A stretch of DNA of 48,624 bases from Alphaproteobacteria bacterium. Lineage in GTDB: Bacteria > Pseudomonadota > Alphaproteobacteria > UBA9655. Positions 1 to 10,193 of this stretch are shown here, one piece after another. The stretch spans positions 1 to 48,624 of the forward strand of contig JABDEE010000005.1 in NCBI GenBank assembly GCA_013287205.1, given 5' to 3'. The notes beneath the pieces are model-generated. The model ran no database searches, had not been told where the DNA came from, and saw nothing but the letters and a program-made list of their open reading frames with translations. The position numbers and the translations under genes are program-made. The number at the start of each line of letters is the position of its first letter. Position 1 is the stretch's first letter.

Positions 1-1169
1 GTTGCATCATTGCCCAACTTCATGGAGATGGAAGCTTTGAAGTGTTAGGAGTGGGTCATCAGCTTTCCAGTGGCATGAAATCCGGCATTGTCATCAATAT
101 GGAAGAGGTCATTACCTCCATTGTAAATGCCGTCCATACGGCTGAAAAGATGGCGGGCATGACGGTGCAGGATGTGATTGTGAGTGTGAATGGGACCCAC
201 TTCAAATCCATCAACTTTGCGGTGGAGATGAGCGTTGAGGGACATCCCATTGACGAGGCTGACATTCGTCGGTCTCTGCTGCAGGCCAGAGAAACAAAAG
301 AAGATCCCACCTGCCATGCCCTTCATATCATCCCCACGGGGTACGCCCTCGATGGGGTACGGGGCATCAGGGATCCGCGCGGCATGTATGGCAATCGGTT
401 GTGGGTTTCCATCCATACCCTCCTTGGGAAAGCGAGTGCCCTTTACAATTTGAGTACATGCGTGGCTCGCAGTCACCTCGAAATTATGGGAACGGTGGCA
501 GCTCCTTATGCCTCGGGGCTCGCTTGTCTTGTGGATGATGAAAGGGAACTCGGTGTGATCCTCGTGGATATGGGCGGCGGAACAACCTCCTTTTCCGTAT
601 TTCAGGAAGGCCAACTACGCCATACAGAATGCGTACCCCTAGGGGGGGCCCATGTGACAATGGATATCGCGCGGTGTTTATCGACAACGTTAGCCCATGC
701 AGAGCGCCTCAAAACCCTCTACGGCAGTGCGACAAGTTCTGCGGCCGATGATCGGGAGATGATCACCGTGCCTCTGGTCGGAGAAAGGCGGGGAGAGGGC
801 ATCAATCAAATGCCACGCTCTGCCCTTGTTTCGGTGATAAAACCGCGTATTGAGGAAATCTTTGAGCATATTCGCGATCGCTTGCAAAAGGCAGGGGTGG
901 GCCCCCTGAAAGGGCGACGGGTGGTCCTCACAGGAGGCGCCAGCCAGCTCGGTGGTGTGCGGGAAGTGGCAGCCCTGCTGTTGGGAAAGAATGTCCGTAT
1001 CGGAAAGCCCTTCATCCTAGCGCCTTCTGAACTTTCCCTAAATCCTGCTTTTTCGACATGCATTGGGCTCCTCGCCTACGGACAAATCGAGCATTTAGCG
1101 CATTTGCAAACCCTTCCTCCCCGGCGCTTTTTAGGGAAAACAACAGCATTTCTCAAGAAAATTTGGTGA
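1..1169 (+). CDS. ftsA: Cell division protein FtsA, 5' partial (reading frame is open from the window start)
   Basis: Frame open from base 3 (CIIAQLHGDGSFEVLGVGHQLSSGMKSGIVINMEE...); actin-like motifs VILVDMGGGTTSFSVF and VVLTGGASQLGG; directly upstream of ftsZ. Confidence 0.95.
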   Translation, partial: CIIAQLHGDGSFEVLGVGHQLSSGMKSGIVINMEEVITSIVNAVHTAEKMAGMTVQDVIVSVNGTHFKSINFAVEMSVEGHPIDEADIRRSLLQARETKEDPTCHALHIIPTGYALDGVRGIRDPRGMYGNRLWVSIHTLLGKASALYNLSTCVARSHLEIMGTVAAPYASGLACLVDDERELGVILVDMGGGTTSFSVFQEGQLRHTECVPLGGAHVTMDIARCLSTTLAHAERLKTLYGSATSSAADDREMITVPLVGERRGEGINQMPRSALVSVIKPRIEEIFEHIRDRLQKAGVGPLKGRRVVLTGGASQLGGVREVAALLLGKNVRIGKPFILAPSELSLNPAFSTCIGLLAYGQIEHLAHLQTLPPRRFLGKTTAFLKKIW

Positions 1170-1230
1170 TGGCCTTTTCGAATTGTTTATGTAAGTATAG
1201 GCGCATCTGAATTCTAACGGAGACTCAACC

Positions 1231-2637
1231 ATGACAAGCCCCCTATTTCCACAAGACACAAACACAGACCTTATGCCCCGTATTTCCGTAATTGGCATCG
1301 GCGGCGCGGGAGGGAACGCGGTCAACAACATGATACGGGGTGAGTTACAGGGCGTGAAATTTATTGCCTCAAATACGGATGCGCAAGCCATCGCTCTTTC
1401 CCTTGCGGAAGCAAAAATTCAACTGGGACTCGAAGCGACGAAGGGCTTGGGCGCTGGATCTCACCCTGAGGTGGGACGGACCTCAGCCGAAGAAAGCATC
1501 GACGACGTGCTTTCCCATATTGAAGGCAGCAACATGCTTTTTGTCACCGCAGGAATGGGGGGAGGAACAGGAACCGGAGCAGCCCCTGTGATCGCTAAAG
1601 CAGCACGTGCAAAAGGAATCCTCACCATTGGTGTCATCACAAAGCCCTTCCATTTTGAGGGGACAAATCGGATGCGCACGGCAGAAAAAGGTATCGAGGA
1701 ACTCCAACAATACGTTGATACGTTGATTGTCATCCCCAACCAAAACCTCTTCCGGGTGGCCAACGAAAAAACAACCTTCGCCGACGCCTTTAAAATGGCT
1801 GACGATGTTTTGTACTCAGGTGTGCGCAGCATCACAGATCTGATGATGAAGCCGGGCCTGATTAACTTGGATTTTGCCGACGTGCGCGCTGTCATGGGCG
1901 ACATGATGGGCAAGGCCATGATGGGAACGGGTGAAGCTCAAGGGGAAGGACGTGCCATCGAAGCCGCTGAAGCAGCCATCTCCAGCCCGCTGCTGGATGA
2001 TGTCTCCATGCGGGGGGCAAAGGCCGTGTTGATCAATATCACCGGTGGCCTTGATATGACCCTCTATGAGGTTGATGAAGCGGCGAACCGCATTCGCGAA
2101 GAAGTGGATCCTGATGCGCATATCATTTTTGGATCAACCTTTGATGAGGCGCTGCACGGAAAGATCCGTGTCTCATGTGTTGCAACAGGTATTGATGGTC
2201 AAGCGGTCGTTAAACCGAAGCCACGTTTTGCCGTGCCAGAAAAAGAAGCGTCTTCCCCTGCAAGCCTCATTTCCAATGTAGAACCCATTATTACGGCTGA
2301 TATTGCAGCTAACCTGCAACAAGATATCCTAACGACCGAGTTAGAGGGAGAGATTCCCAATCTCGGTGCCATGGATCTCGCTCCTTCACCCTTGTCTCTT
2401 GAAACCCAATATCCTGCCAATGATCTTTATACATCCCTCCCCCAGGAAACAGAAAAGCCATTGAGTTTCTTTGATCGCCTGTTGGGACGTAAGAATGTAG
2501 CAGCTGCCAGCAGCAGGCCCGAACTCTCCGCGCGTGCACGGATGAGCTCTGTTGTGGAGTCAGACACCACCATGATGGAAACAGGGGAAGAAGAAGCCAT
2601 GGACATCCCTGCATTCTTGAGACGGCAAGCGAAGTAG
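1231..2637 (+). CDS. ftsZ: Cell division protein FtsZ
   Basis: [26 protein letters not shown] tubulin signature, C-terminal DIPAFLRRQ tail. Confidence 0.98.
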   Translation: MTSPLFPQDTNTDLMPRISVIGIGGAGGNAVNNMIRGELQGVKFIASNTDAQAIALSLAEAKIQLGLEATKGLGAGSHPEVGRTSAEESIDDVLSHIEGSNMLFVTAGMGGGTGTGAAPVIAKAARAKGILTIGVITKPFHFEGTNRMRTAEKGIEELQQYVDTLIVIPNQNLFRVANEKTTFADAFKMADDVLYSGVRSITDLMMKPGLINLDFADVRAVMGDMMGKAMMGTGEAQGEGRAIEAAEAAISSPLLDDVSMRGAKAVLINITGGLDMTLYEVDEAANRIREEVDPDAHIIFGSTFDEALHGKIRVSCVATGIDGQAVVKPKPRFAVPEKEASSPASLISNVEPIITADIAANLQQDILTTELEGEIPNLGAMDLAPSPLSLETQYPANDLYTSLPQETEKPLSFFDRLLGRKNVAAASSRPELSARARMSSVVESDTTMMETGEEEAMDIPAFLRRQAK

Positions 2638-2643
2638 CATATC

Positions 2644-2671
2644 AGGAGGCAGGAATCAGGAGACAGGACGG
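2644..2671. repeat. CAGGANN heptamer tract
   Basis: CAGGAGG CAGGAAT CAGGAGA CAGGACG: four units of 7 bp with a fixed CAGGA core. Confidence 0.7.
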
Positions 2672-2684
2672 CCGTCACTCTTGG

Positions 2685-2712
2685 TGTCATCCCCGCGGAG
2701 GCGGGGATGATC
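2685..2712. repeat. Solo half of GTCATCCCC palindromic repeat
   Basis: tgtcatccccgcggaggcggggatga followed by ccagacttaaaatctttg, related to 14207-14241 and 38125-38165. Confidence 0.75.
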
Positions 2713-2768
2713 CAGACTTAAAATCTTTGCTTTTCTGTTTGAATCATGGACGCCGTCAAACCCACTAA

Positions 2769-3056
2769 TTAACAACAGTCTTTAAAACTAGCACAGCAAG
2801 TGGAGTCACCACTGCATGATCCAGCATTGCACGAGTTGCCCCCCCCGCAGTCGTAGTTACACTCGTAGTCATCACCATACCTCTTTTTAGACACCGTCGT
2901 GCCGGCAATTGGCGTCAGCCCTTTCGTCACGTGTTGGACTTTCGTCACGTGTTGGACTTTCGTCGCGTGTGGGAGCGAAGTGGATGTCGGACTTGGCTCA
3001 GCCACACCTGCAGTTCCCCAAAGTAGGACGAAGGTGAGCAGAATTCCCTTTTGCAT
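2769..3056 (-). CDS. Small secreted cysteine-rich protein (95 aa)
   Basis: Strong SD (aaggagaacatcATG), signal peptide MQKGILLTFVLLWGTAGVAE, KVQHVT tandem repeat, 8-Cys C-terminus YECNYDCGGGNSCNAGSCSGDSTCCASFKDCC. Confidence 0.75.
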   Translation of the reverse strand: MQKGILLTFVLLWGTAGVAEPSPTSTSLPHATKVQHVTKVQHVTKGLTPIAGTTVSKKRYGDDYECNYDCGGGNSCNAGSCSGDSTCCASFKDCC

Positions 3057-3186
3057 GATGTTCTCCTTTTTCGAATACTCGGTTTTTCCCGTCGCCTCGT
3101 TTCAGCAGGCTTTCTGCAAAAACGGAGAAAGGCTTGGTAAAAACAGAATACCCGATAAAGGTTGAGAACCCGTTAACCTGAGAAAC

Positions 3187-4461
3187 CTACTTCCTTTGTC
3201 TCTTGGCTGTTTTCTGACCTCTGATCGCTATAAGCCCCACAAGCAACGCCCCCACGCAAGCGCACATAGGGACGATGCTTAGGGCATGAGTATAGGCCTC
3301 AAGATCATACACCCGTAATCCTTCCCCATCAAAATGACCGGCCCAGAAGAGATCCATGATCTTCCCGATCAAGGTGTGGAAGAAGGATCCCCCCAGCATA
3401 TTAATGCAATTGAGGAAGGCAACTGTGACCCCAAGATTGTGGGCCGCGACAAGGGTTGATCCTGCTGCAAAGACGATAACTTGGTAGCAGCACATCACCC
3501 CAATCACAAAGAACAGAGAAGCCAAAACCCACCAGTTGTAATGATGGGTGAGGAGGAGGCAAACAAAGGCCAGCGCCATCCCTAAGCCACAAGCAATAAT
3601 GACGGAGTAGTTACCGACTTTTTTGCTGCACAGCGCCAGAAACGGTCCTCCGAAAAGCATCCCGAAGAACACAAAGGACACAAGGCCCGCTGCCTCTCCT
3701 TTCGCAAGCCCATAGGCCATCATGAGATAGGGCACGCCCCACACATCCGCAAATCCTTCCAAAGACCCCACCATGAGGAGATTGGCAATCGCCAAAAGCC
3801 AAAGAATGGGGGACGAAAGAAGGGCTCTAAAATGCGTAATCTTAAATTGATTCTCATTTTTGGGGTGCTCCCCTCTGTGGGGAGAACGAAGCGCAAGATA
3901 AGCCCCACAGCCAATCAGGATGGAGAAGACAGAAAGGGTCACAGCAACCGTTTGCCATTGATAGGTTTCGATGAGGAAACTGACGGGCTTTCCGCCAAAA
4001 ATGGCTCCCATAAGGCCGAGGGTGAACGAGAACCCAATCATGCGCGCGTATTGGTCTTTCGGAAACCACTGGGAGACGACTTTTGAGACCCCTAGGAATC
4101 CAACGGCAGCACCTACGCCCACGAGAAAGCGTGCGGCAACAGCGACATAAAAGTGGGTCGTATAGGTAAAGAGAAGGGTTGCCAAGCCACACAGGATCGC
4201 AAAGGCACAGATAACGTAGCGGGGCGGAAAACGGTCGAGGAGAATCGCCACCGGAATTTGCATGCCCGCATACCCGTAATAGTAAAAGGCAGCGAGCATC
4301 CCGAAGGCACTGGCATCAATGGAGAACTGCTCCATGATGGGGTACATCATCAGCCCCGGCCAAAGTCGGAAAATAAACTGATAAGCAAAAAACAGAACAG
4401 GAAAGAACCACATCAAAAATGGCAGGGATTTGTGTTTAAAAGAAGACATGACGGACCTCAT
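3187..4461 (-). CDS. MFS transporter
   Basis: About 12 hydrophobic segments, MFS-like GVGAAVGFLGVSKVVSQWFP. Confidence 0.85.
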   Translation of the reverse strand: MRSVMSSFKHKSLPFLMWFFPVLFFAYQFIFRLWPGLMMYPIMEQFSIDASAFGMLAAFYYYGYAGMQIPVAILLDRFPPRYVICAFAILCGLATLLFTYTTHFYVAVAARFLVGVGAAVGFLGVSKVVSQWFPKDQYARMIGFSFTLGLMGAIFGGKPVSFLIETYQWQTVAVTLSVFSILIGCGAYLALRSPHRGEHPKNENQFKITHFRALLSSPILWLLAIANLLMVGSLEGFADVWGVPYLMMAYGLAKGEAAGLVSFVFFGMLFGGPFLALCSKKVGNYSVIIACGLGMALAFVCLLLTHHYNWWVLASLFFVIGVMCCYQVIVFAAGSTLVAAHNLGVTVAFLNCINMLGGSFFHTLIGKIMDLFWAGHFDGEGLRVYDLEAYTHALSIVPMCACVGALLVGLIAIRGQKTAKRQRK

Positions 4462-4672
4462 TCAAGAAGGACGGTAAAATAAAAAGGATGCTGAATTTTG
4501 GGAAAAGAGATGCATATCGGCCTTAGCCGATAATCGAGCGGCAAATAATCAAAGAGGTCACAAGTGGATAAGACGCTGTGGTCATTATAGGTACCTGGTT
4601 ACAAAGTAAGGACCATTTTATGGGAAAGTGAGGGGAGATGCAAGAGGCGCTGTGCAACTGGCGCTGTGCAAC

Positions 4673-4705
4673 AAAAAAGGGAGCTGAAATTCAGCCCCCT
4701 TTCGT
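4673..4705 (-). terminator. Rho-independent terminator downstream of the 4723-6309 gene
   Basis: Minus strand gaaagggggctgaatttcagctcccttttttg: GC stem followed by T tract. Confidence 0.75.
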
Positions 4706-4722
4706 GAATCATGCACGAAACC

Positions 4723-6309
4723 CTAGAGACCGTACCAGGTGTTCCATCCGAGCAACCCCTTCTTTGCGGGAGCCACGGGTGCTCCCTCAGAAGCTCGAAA
4801 GTGCGTCTCAAATTTCTGTGCTGAAACGCCAGTGAGACGATTCTTTTTTGTGAGTGCAGTATCGGCAGCTGCCAGTGCCCGTATGGCGCCCTCTCTTTCG
4901 CTATCAGAATGGCGCAAGCCATAGCTAACTTCAGTAAGAAAGGGCATGATCCTTGTGATTTGCTCCGCTGTCATGTGGGAAAGTTCACGCTCAAGCTCAG
5001 AAGGAACGACTGTTGCTGAATCAGATTTTTGCGCGAGATCAGCATGAATAGTCGTTGAGGTCGATGCGCCAGGGTTCTCGTGGGAAATCTCCCCATCGGC
5101 GCCTACTGTTGCGAAAAAAAGCGCCGAAGCTTCTTGAGAGGTCGAAGCAGAATGTCCCTGCATCCAGTTAAGGACGTGCCTCCCCCACGGCCAACGAGAC
5201 ACCACCCCTGGAGTCGTCGATGAAGCTACTGCTGAAGTCGAAGGAGCGGCCCCATCGAGGGGTATTATGGTGAGATCGGTCTTGCATTCTTGGAGCTCTC
5301 TGTCTGGTATTATAGAAGTTTTAGCTGGAACCAAATATCTCCATAATCCCCAACTCCATCTTGAAGAAGGCGCCGCTGTTGGTTGTGGGGCACGAATGGA
5401 GGGCACACGAGTCACTGCCGGAGTCTCTTCGTTTGGGGCAGGGGCCGCTATTGAGACATTCTTTTCCGCAAGAGTAACATTAATAGCCATCAGTATACGC
5501 GCTAGAAAGACGGCTGTTCTTGGCGTGGTCTCTTGCTCAGTCATTCTTGCGGCGAGCGTTCTTTGAAGGACTTTGCGTTCTTCATCTGATAGTACAGCAG
5601 CGTGCGTGACAAGATCAGAAAGCATTGAATGTTCGAGAGAAAACACACCTTTATCTATGAGAGAAAAGATAGCTGCTGCTATAGGGTGCTCAGCTGGAGA
5701 CGATGAAACGGAAGAAGGACCTCCTAAAGCATCCTCCTGCGAGGGCCCAGGGGTGTTCGTTGTCGAAAACGCCTTCTTTTCTGCGAGAGCAGCCCCGATA
5801 TCAGTCAGTACGCGTAGAGAAAACACGCTCGCCTCGATGTCTCTCTGAACGGCCATGTCCTCTATGAGGAATGTTTGGATGTTCTTTACGTCTTGAGCAG
5901 ATGCGGCTACAACGAAGGAGAGGAGACGAGCATACTCTCCCTCTATATCTAGATTTTGCATTTGTTGTGCAAAAAGAGATCTATGCCCCAACTTATACTC
6001 TTTCAAAAAGCGCGTCGCCGCATGGAGCTCAACCAAATCTTGTGGAACCGAGAGCGCAGCATTACGAGGAGTCGAAGGGCCAGATCCATCTTCACGCGGA
6101 TCTGCTGCAGAGCTGGCAGAGGGAGAAGGAACAGAGAAATCCAATGTTGCTGACGAGACAGACCGGGAGCGTGCCCCTGGTGTCGAGGAGGAAGAATCAT
6201 CCTCTTGCCTACTTGACGCAAACCCCACAGAGGATGTCAAAACAGAAAACACCATGAAAGAGGAACCAAGAAGAAGATGTCTAAAAGAGAGTATGTTCAT
6301 GACAGTCAT
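4723..6309 (-). CDS. Secreted modular hypothetical protein, Ser/Ala/Pro-rich with helical repeats and Trp motifs
   Basis: N-terminal signal sequence (alternative start 6300, MNILSFRHLLLGSSFMVFSVLTSSVGFA); long uninterrupted ORF; followed by a terminator. Confidence 0.7.
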   Translation of the reverse strand: MTVMNILSFRHLLLGSSFMVFSVLTSSVGFASSRQEDDSSSSTPGARSRSVSSATLDFSVPSPSASSAADPREDGSGPSTPRNAALSVPQDLVELHAATRFLKEYKLGHRSLFAQQMQNLDIEGEYARLLSFVVAASAQDVKNIQTFLIEDMAVQRDIEASVFSLRVLTDIGAALAEKKAFSTTNTPGPSQEDALGGPSSVSSSPAEHPIAAAIFSLIDKGVFSLEHSMLSDLVTHAAVLSDEERKVLQRTLAARMTEQETTPRTAVFLARILMAINVTLAEKNVSIAAPAPNEETPAVTRVPSIRAPQPTAAPSSRWSWGLWRYLVPAKTSIIPDRELQECKTDLTIIPLDGAAPSTSAVASSTTPGVVSRWPWGRHVLNWMQGHSASTSQEASALFFATVGADGEISHENPGASTSTTIHADLAQKSDSATVVPSELERELSHMTAEQITRIMPFLTEVSYGLRHSDSEREGAIRALAAADTALTKKNRLTGVSAQKFETHFRASEGAPVAPAKKGLLGWNTWYGL

Positions 6310-6462
6310 CCGAGATAAAGGGCTTGATTTTCAGGAAAAACGTAACAGGTGGGGCATGATGTGTAAATGGTTGCGAAGGGAGAACGAAAAAAATAATTTC
6401 CCTATTTTCTTAAGACTCTGATAGAGTGCGTTTTCATTTTTTAGTAACAAGCTAGGCCAGTA

Positions 6463-8286
6463 ATGAATACAATTCGAAATTTAGCGATTATCGCCCACGT
6501 CGATCATGGAAAAACCACCCTCGTCGATACCCTCTTTCGCCAGAGTGGTACCTTTCGGGACAACCAGCGTGTTGCAGAACGGGCTATGGATAGCAATGAG
6601 TTGGAAAAGGAACGAGGCATTACCATTCTGGCAAAGTGTACCTCTGTTTTGTGGGAAGACAACCGTCTTAACATCGTGGACACCCCAGGTCACGCGGACT
6701 TCGGCGGGGAGGTGGAACGGATTCTCTCCATGGTGGATGGGGTGCTGGTCCTTGTGGATGCATCGGAAGGGCCGATGCCTCAAACGAAATTCGTGGTGGC
6801 AAAAGCCCTGCGTCAAGGTCTCAACCCGATCGTGGTCATCAATAAAGCAGATAAGCCCGATGCCCGTCCCTATGAGGTACACGAGGAAGTGTTTGATCTC
6901 TTCGCGGCCCTCGATGCCAATGACGAGCAGCTGGATTTTCCCACCCTTTATGCCTCCGCAAAAGAAGGATGGGCCATTGCCAATTTGGACGATCCGAAAA
7001 AAGATTTAACGCCCCTCTTCGAAGCGATTGTCAAGCGGGTGCCGGTGGCGAAAGGGAACCCAGATGAACCCTTCTCCATGCTTGTGACAACCTTAGAGGC
7101 CGATCCTTACCTCGGCCGTATTCTCACAGGGCGTATCTATAGTGGAACGGCAAAGGTGAATATGCCGCTGAAAGCCTTGGGCCGGGAAGGGAATGTCTTG
7201 GAGCAAAGCCGACTCACAAAACTACTGGCTTTCCGTGGCCTTGAGCGTTTACCGATTCAAGAAGCGGTTGCAGGCGACATCGTGGCCATTGCAGGTTTTG
7301 AAAAAGCCACGGTTTCCGACACCATTTGTGCCCCTGAGGTTATGGTGCCACTGAAGTCTCTCCCCATTGATCCGCCTACCTTGGCGATGACCTTCCTCGT
7401 GAACGATTCCCCTTTTGCAGGAAAAGAGGGAAAGAAGGTGACGTCCCGCATGATCCGCGATCGCTTGTTTGCCGAAGCCGAGTGCAACGTCTCTATTAAG
7501 GTCAGCGATACGGGCTCAACCGACGCCTTTGAAGTCGCGGGACGGGGTGAGCTTCAGCTTGGTGTCTTGATTGAAACCATGCGCCGAGAAGGGTTTGAGC
7601 TCGCCATTGGAAGGCCGCGCGTGCTCTTCAAGACTGATGAAGACACAGGCCAGAAACTTGAGCCCATGGAAGAAATTCAAATCGATGTGGATGATGAGTT
7701 CACCGGCATCGTTGTTGAGAAAATGGGCATGCGAAAAGCGGAAATGGTTGATATGCGCCCCTCAGGCGGCGGCAAGACCCGTATTGTTTTTGTGGGCCCG
7801 AGCCGTGGTCTGATCGGGTACCAGGGTGAGTTCCTCACCGACACCCGCGGTACCGGCATCATGAGCCGTATCTTCCATAGTTATGCAGCCTATAAGGGCC
7901 CCATTGGGGGACGACGCAATGGGGCGCTGATTTCCAATGCGACGGGACAAGCCGTGACCTATGCGCTCTGGAACTTGGATGATCGCGGGGTGATGTTCAT
8001 CACACCGGGAACGGCCGTTTATGAAGGCATGATCATTGGTGAGCACACCCGGGACAACGATCTTGAGGTCAATATTCTGAAAGCCAAGCAGCTCACCAAC
8101 TTCCGGGCTGCAGGAAAAGATGAGGCTGTTCGCCTCACCCCGCCACGGTTGTTTACGCTGGAGCAAGCCATTGCTTACATCGAAGAGGATGAGTTGGTTG
8201 AGGTGACCCCCCAGTCCCTTCGTTTGCGGAAAATTCTCCTCGATCCTAATGATCGCAAAAGGGCGGACCGGAGTAGTAAGGAGTAA
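6463..8286 (+). CDS. typA: GTP-binding protein TypA/BipA
   Basis: [46 protein letters not shown]; 607 aa. Confidence 0.98.
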   Translation: MNTIRNLAIIAHVDHGKTTLVDTLFRQSGTFRDNQRVAERAMDSNELEKERGITILAKCTSVLWEDNRLNIVDTPGHADFGGEVERILSMVDGVLVLVDASEGPMPQTKFVVAKALRQGLNPIVVINKADKPDARPYEVHEEVFDLFAALDANDEQLDFPTLYASAKEGWAIANLDDPKKDLTPLFEAIVKRVPVAKGNPDEPFSMLVTTLEADPYLGRILTGRIYSGTAKVNMPLKALGREGNVLEQSRLTKLLAFRGLERLPIQEAVAGDIVAIAGFEKATVSDTICAPEVMVPLKSLPIDPPTLAMTFLVNDSPFAGKEGKKVTSRMIRDRLFAEAECNVSIKVSDTGSTDAFEVAGRGELQLGVLIETMRREGFELAIGRPRVLFKTDEDTGQKLEPMEEIQIDVDDEFTGIVVEKMGMRKAEMVDMRPSGGGKTRIVFVGPSRGLIGYQGEFLTDTRGTGIMSRIFHSYAAYKGPIGGRRNGALISNATGQAVTYALWNLDDRGVMFITPGTAVYEGMIIGEHTRDNDLEVNILKAKQLTNFRAAGKDEAVRLTPPRLFTLEQAIAYIEEDELVEVTPQSLRLRKILLDPNDRKRADRSSKE

Positions 8287-8334
8287 TCAACCTCTGCTGG
8301 GCGACGGGTCCATCTCATGGAATAAAACAAACGG

Positions 8335-8544
8335 TGTCATCCCCGACTTAGACCTTCTTAGCCCCGCTTCGCGGGGGTTAGAAGGTCTTGATCGGGGATC
8401 CAGAAAGCATCCCAGTGATGAAAGAGTTTTTTTGTGGCTCCTGGGTCCCCGGTCAAGGTTCTCTAAGCCTCCGACTCGCCACGGCGTAGCCTTTGGCGTA
8501 GCTGGGCAAGTCGGGGCTAAGAGAAGCCTATGCCGGGGATGACA
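8335..8544. repeat. Full two-hairpin palindromic element (210 bp)
   Basis: tgtcatccccgactt-[stem]-gatcggggatccagaaagc...ggctcctgggtccccggtcaag-[stem]-tgccggggatgaca. Confidence 0.85.
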
Positions 8545-8561
8545 CGCTTAGGAGTAATTGC

Positions 8562-8597
8562 TTTACTCATAATCGTGAAAATTGGATTATGAGTAAA
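8562..8597. repeat. Perfect 13-bp inverted repeat
   Basis: tttactcataatc (8562-8574) / gattatgagtaaa (8585-8597). Confidence 0.8.
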
Positions 8598-8610
8598 TTT
8601 TATCCCGCCT

Positions 8611-8690
8611 CATTTCAGTTTAAGCGCTACATTGAAATGAAAAGCTCAAAATGCTATCACCTATTTCAACATAGCGCTTAAACTGAAATG
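8611..8690. repeat. 80-bp inverted repeat with perfect 19-bp outer arms upstream of murE
   Basis: catttcagtttaagcgcta (8611-8629) / tagcgcttaaactgaaatg (8672-8690), extended inward by ttgaaat/atttcaa after a 2-nt mismatch. Confidence 0.85.
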
Positions 8691-8723
8691 GACGTGACTC
8701 GTAACGGGGTCTTAAGGAGGCCC

Positions 8724-10193
8724 ATGTCATTACTCCCCTTGATTGACCAAGGTATTCTCATCCCCAGTGGCGGTCCACTTACCACGCCCACTTCTATCGC
8801 TCTCGATTCTCGAAAAAGTGAGCCAGGGGGGATATTCATCGCAATCCCTGGCCATCAAACAGATGGGAGCATCTTTGTCACCCAAGCGCTGCAAAAGGGA
8901 GCCGTTGCCATTGTGGCGCCGGAAGGAGTCGGCACAAAGTTATGGGAGCAATTGAAAGACGAATATCCCGCCGTTGGATTTTTTGAAACGGCCAATATCC
9001 GCAAAACCGCAAGCCTGCTGGCAGCCGCTTTCTACCCGCAGCAACCAGAAACGATTGTGGCGGTGACGGGCACCAATGGGAAGACCTCAACCGTATCCTT
9101 TTTGCGCCAACTGTGGGCGCATCTCGACCGATCCGCTGCAAGCCTCGGCACATTGGGACTTGTAATTGAGGGATCGCCTCTGCCACCTCCTACAGGAACG
9201 GAAGGAATCAACACCCCGGATCCTGTCATGTTCCATCAGCTATTACAGGGACTGCAACAGCAAGACATCGAGCATCTTGCCTTTGAGGCGTCAAGCCACG
9301 GGATTCATCAGCATCGCCTCGATGGGGTGAAGATGAAGGCCGCTATTTTCACGAATTTTACCCAAGATCACTTAGACTATCACCACACCTTGGACGCCTA
9401 TTTTGTGGCGAAGGCACGCCTATTTGAGGAAGTGATGAAACCCGGCGCCACGGCGATCTTGAACGCAGATATGGTGGAGTACAACACGTTGGTGGAGATC
9501 TGCCGTAAGCGGTCTCTCCCTACTTTTAGTTTTGGGAGGAAGGGCGCAGATGTCCAGCTGCTGGCGCTTGCGCCACGCCCAGAGGGCCAGGAGATCAATC
9601 TCCTCATTGCAGGCACCTCTTATACGTTCCTTCTTCCGCTTGTGGGAGAGTTTCAGGCCTATAACGTGCTGGCCGCCCTCAGTGCAGCGGTTGTGTGTGG
9701 TGCAGACCCTGCACAAATGATTAAAGCATGCATGACGTTAACAGCAGTGCCCGGTCGCCTCGAACAAGCAGCACCAGGTGTGTATGTGGACTATGCCCAT
9801 ACACCCGATGCCCTTGCCCTTGTGCTAAAAGCCTTGCGCCCTCATACGGCAGGAAAGGTGTGGGTCGTGTTTGGGTGCGGGGGAGATCGGGATATCCTCA
9901 AACGGCCGCTCATGGGAGAGATCGCGGCAACCCTTGCCGACCATGTGATTGTCACCGATGACAATCCGCGTTATGAAAATCCTGCAGAAATCCGAAAACA
10001 AATTCTTGCAAAATGTCCTGGGGCGAGCGACATTCCGGATAGGCGAGCAGCGATTCGCACAGCCCTTGCCAGTCAACAGGCAGGAGATGTGGTGTTGATT
10101 GCCGGCAAAGGACACGAACTTTATCAGCTTGTCGAGGATCAAGTTCTTTTTTTTAATGACGTAGAAGAAGTACAGAAAGCGAGAGTGTCATGA
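8724..10193 (+). CDS. murE: UDP-N-acetylmuramoyl-tripeptide synthetase MurE
   Basis: VAVTGTNGKTSTVSFLRQLW, DYAHTPDAL; start chosen at ATG 8724 behind aaggagg rather than the track start 8688. Confidence 0.95.
   Translation: MSLLPLIDQGILIPSGGPLTTPTSIALDSRKSEPGGIFIAIPGHQTDGSIFVTQALQKGAVAIVAPEGVGTKLWEQLKDEYPAVGFFETANIRKTASLLAAAFYPQQPETIVAVTGTNGKTSTVSFLRQLWAHLDRSAASLGTLGLVIEGSPLPPPTGTEGINTPDPVMFHQLLQGLQQQDIEHLAFEASSHGIHQHRLDGVKMKAAIFTNFTQDHLDYHHTLDAYFVAKARLFEEVMKPGATAILNADMVEYNTLVEICRKRSLPTFSFGRKGADVQLLALAPRPEGQEINLLIAGTSYTFLLPLVGEFQAYNVLAALSAAVVCGADPAQMIKACMTLTAVPGRLEQAAPGVYVDYAHTPDALALVLKALRPHTAGKVWVVFGCGGDRDILKRPLMGEIAATLADHVIVTDDNPRYENPAEIRKQILAKCPGASDIPDRRAAIRTALASQQAGDVVLIAGKGHELYQLVEDQVLFFNDVEEVQKARVS

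Noticed and set aside
45-614. Antisense ORF inside ftsA (189 aa), and similar antisense ORFs in other housekeeping genes
   Set aside because: Each lies wholly opposite a well-conserved gene; composition and lack of recognisable motifs indicate shadow ORFs.
4651-4671. Short direct repeat ggcgctgtgcaac x2 as a regulatory operator
   Set aside because: Only two short copies next to a terminator; no further support.
8249-8542. 97-aa ORF overlapping the typA end
   Set aside because: Mostly translation of the palindromic repeat element.
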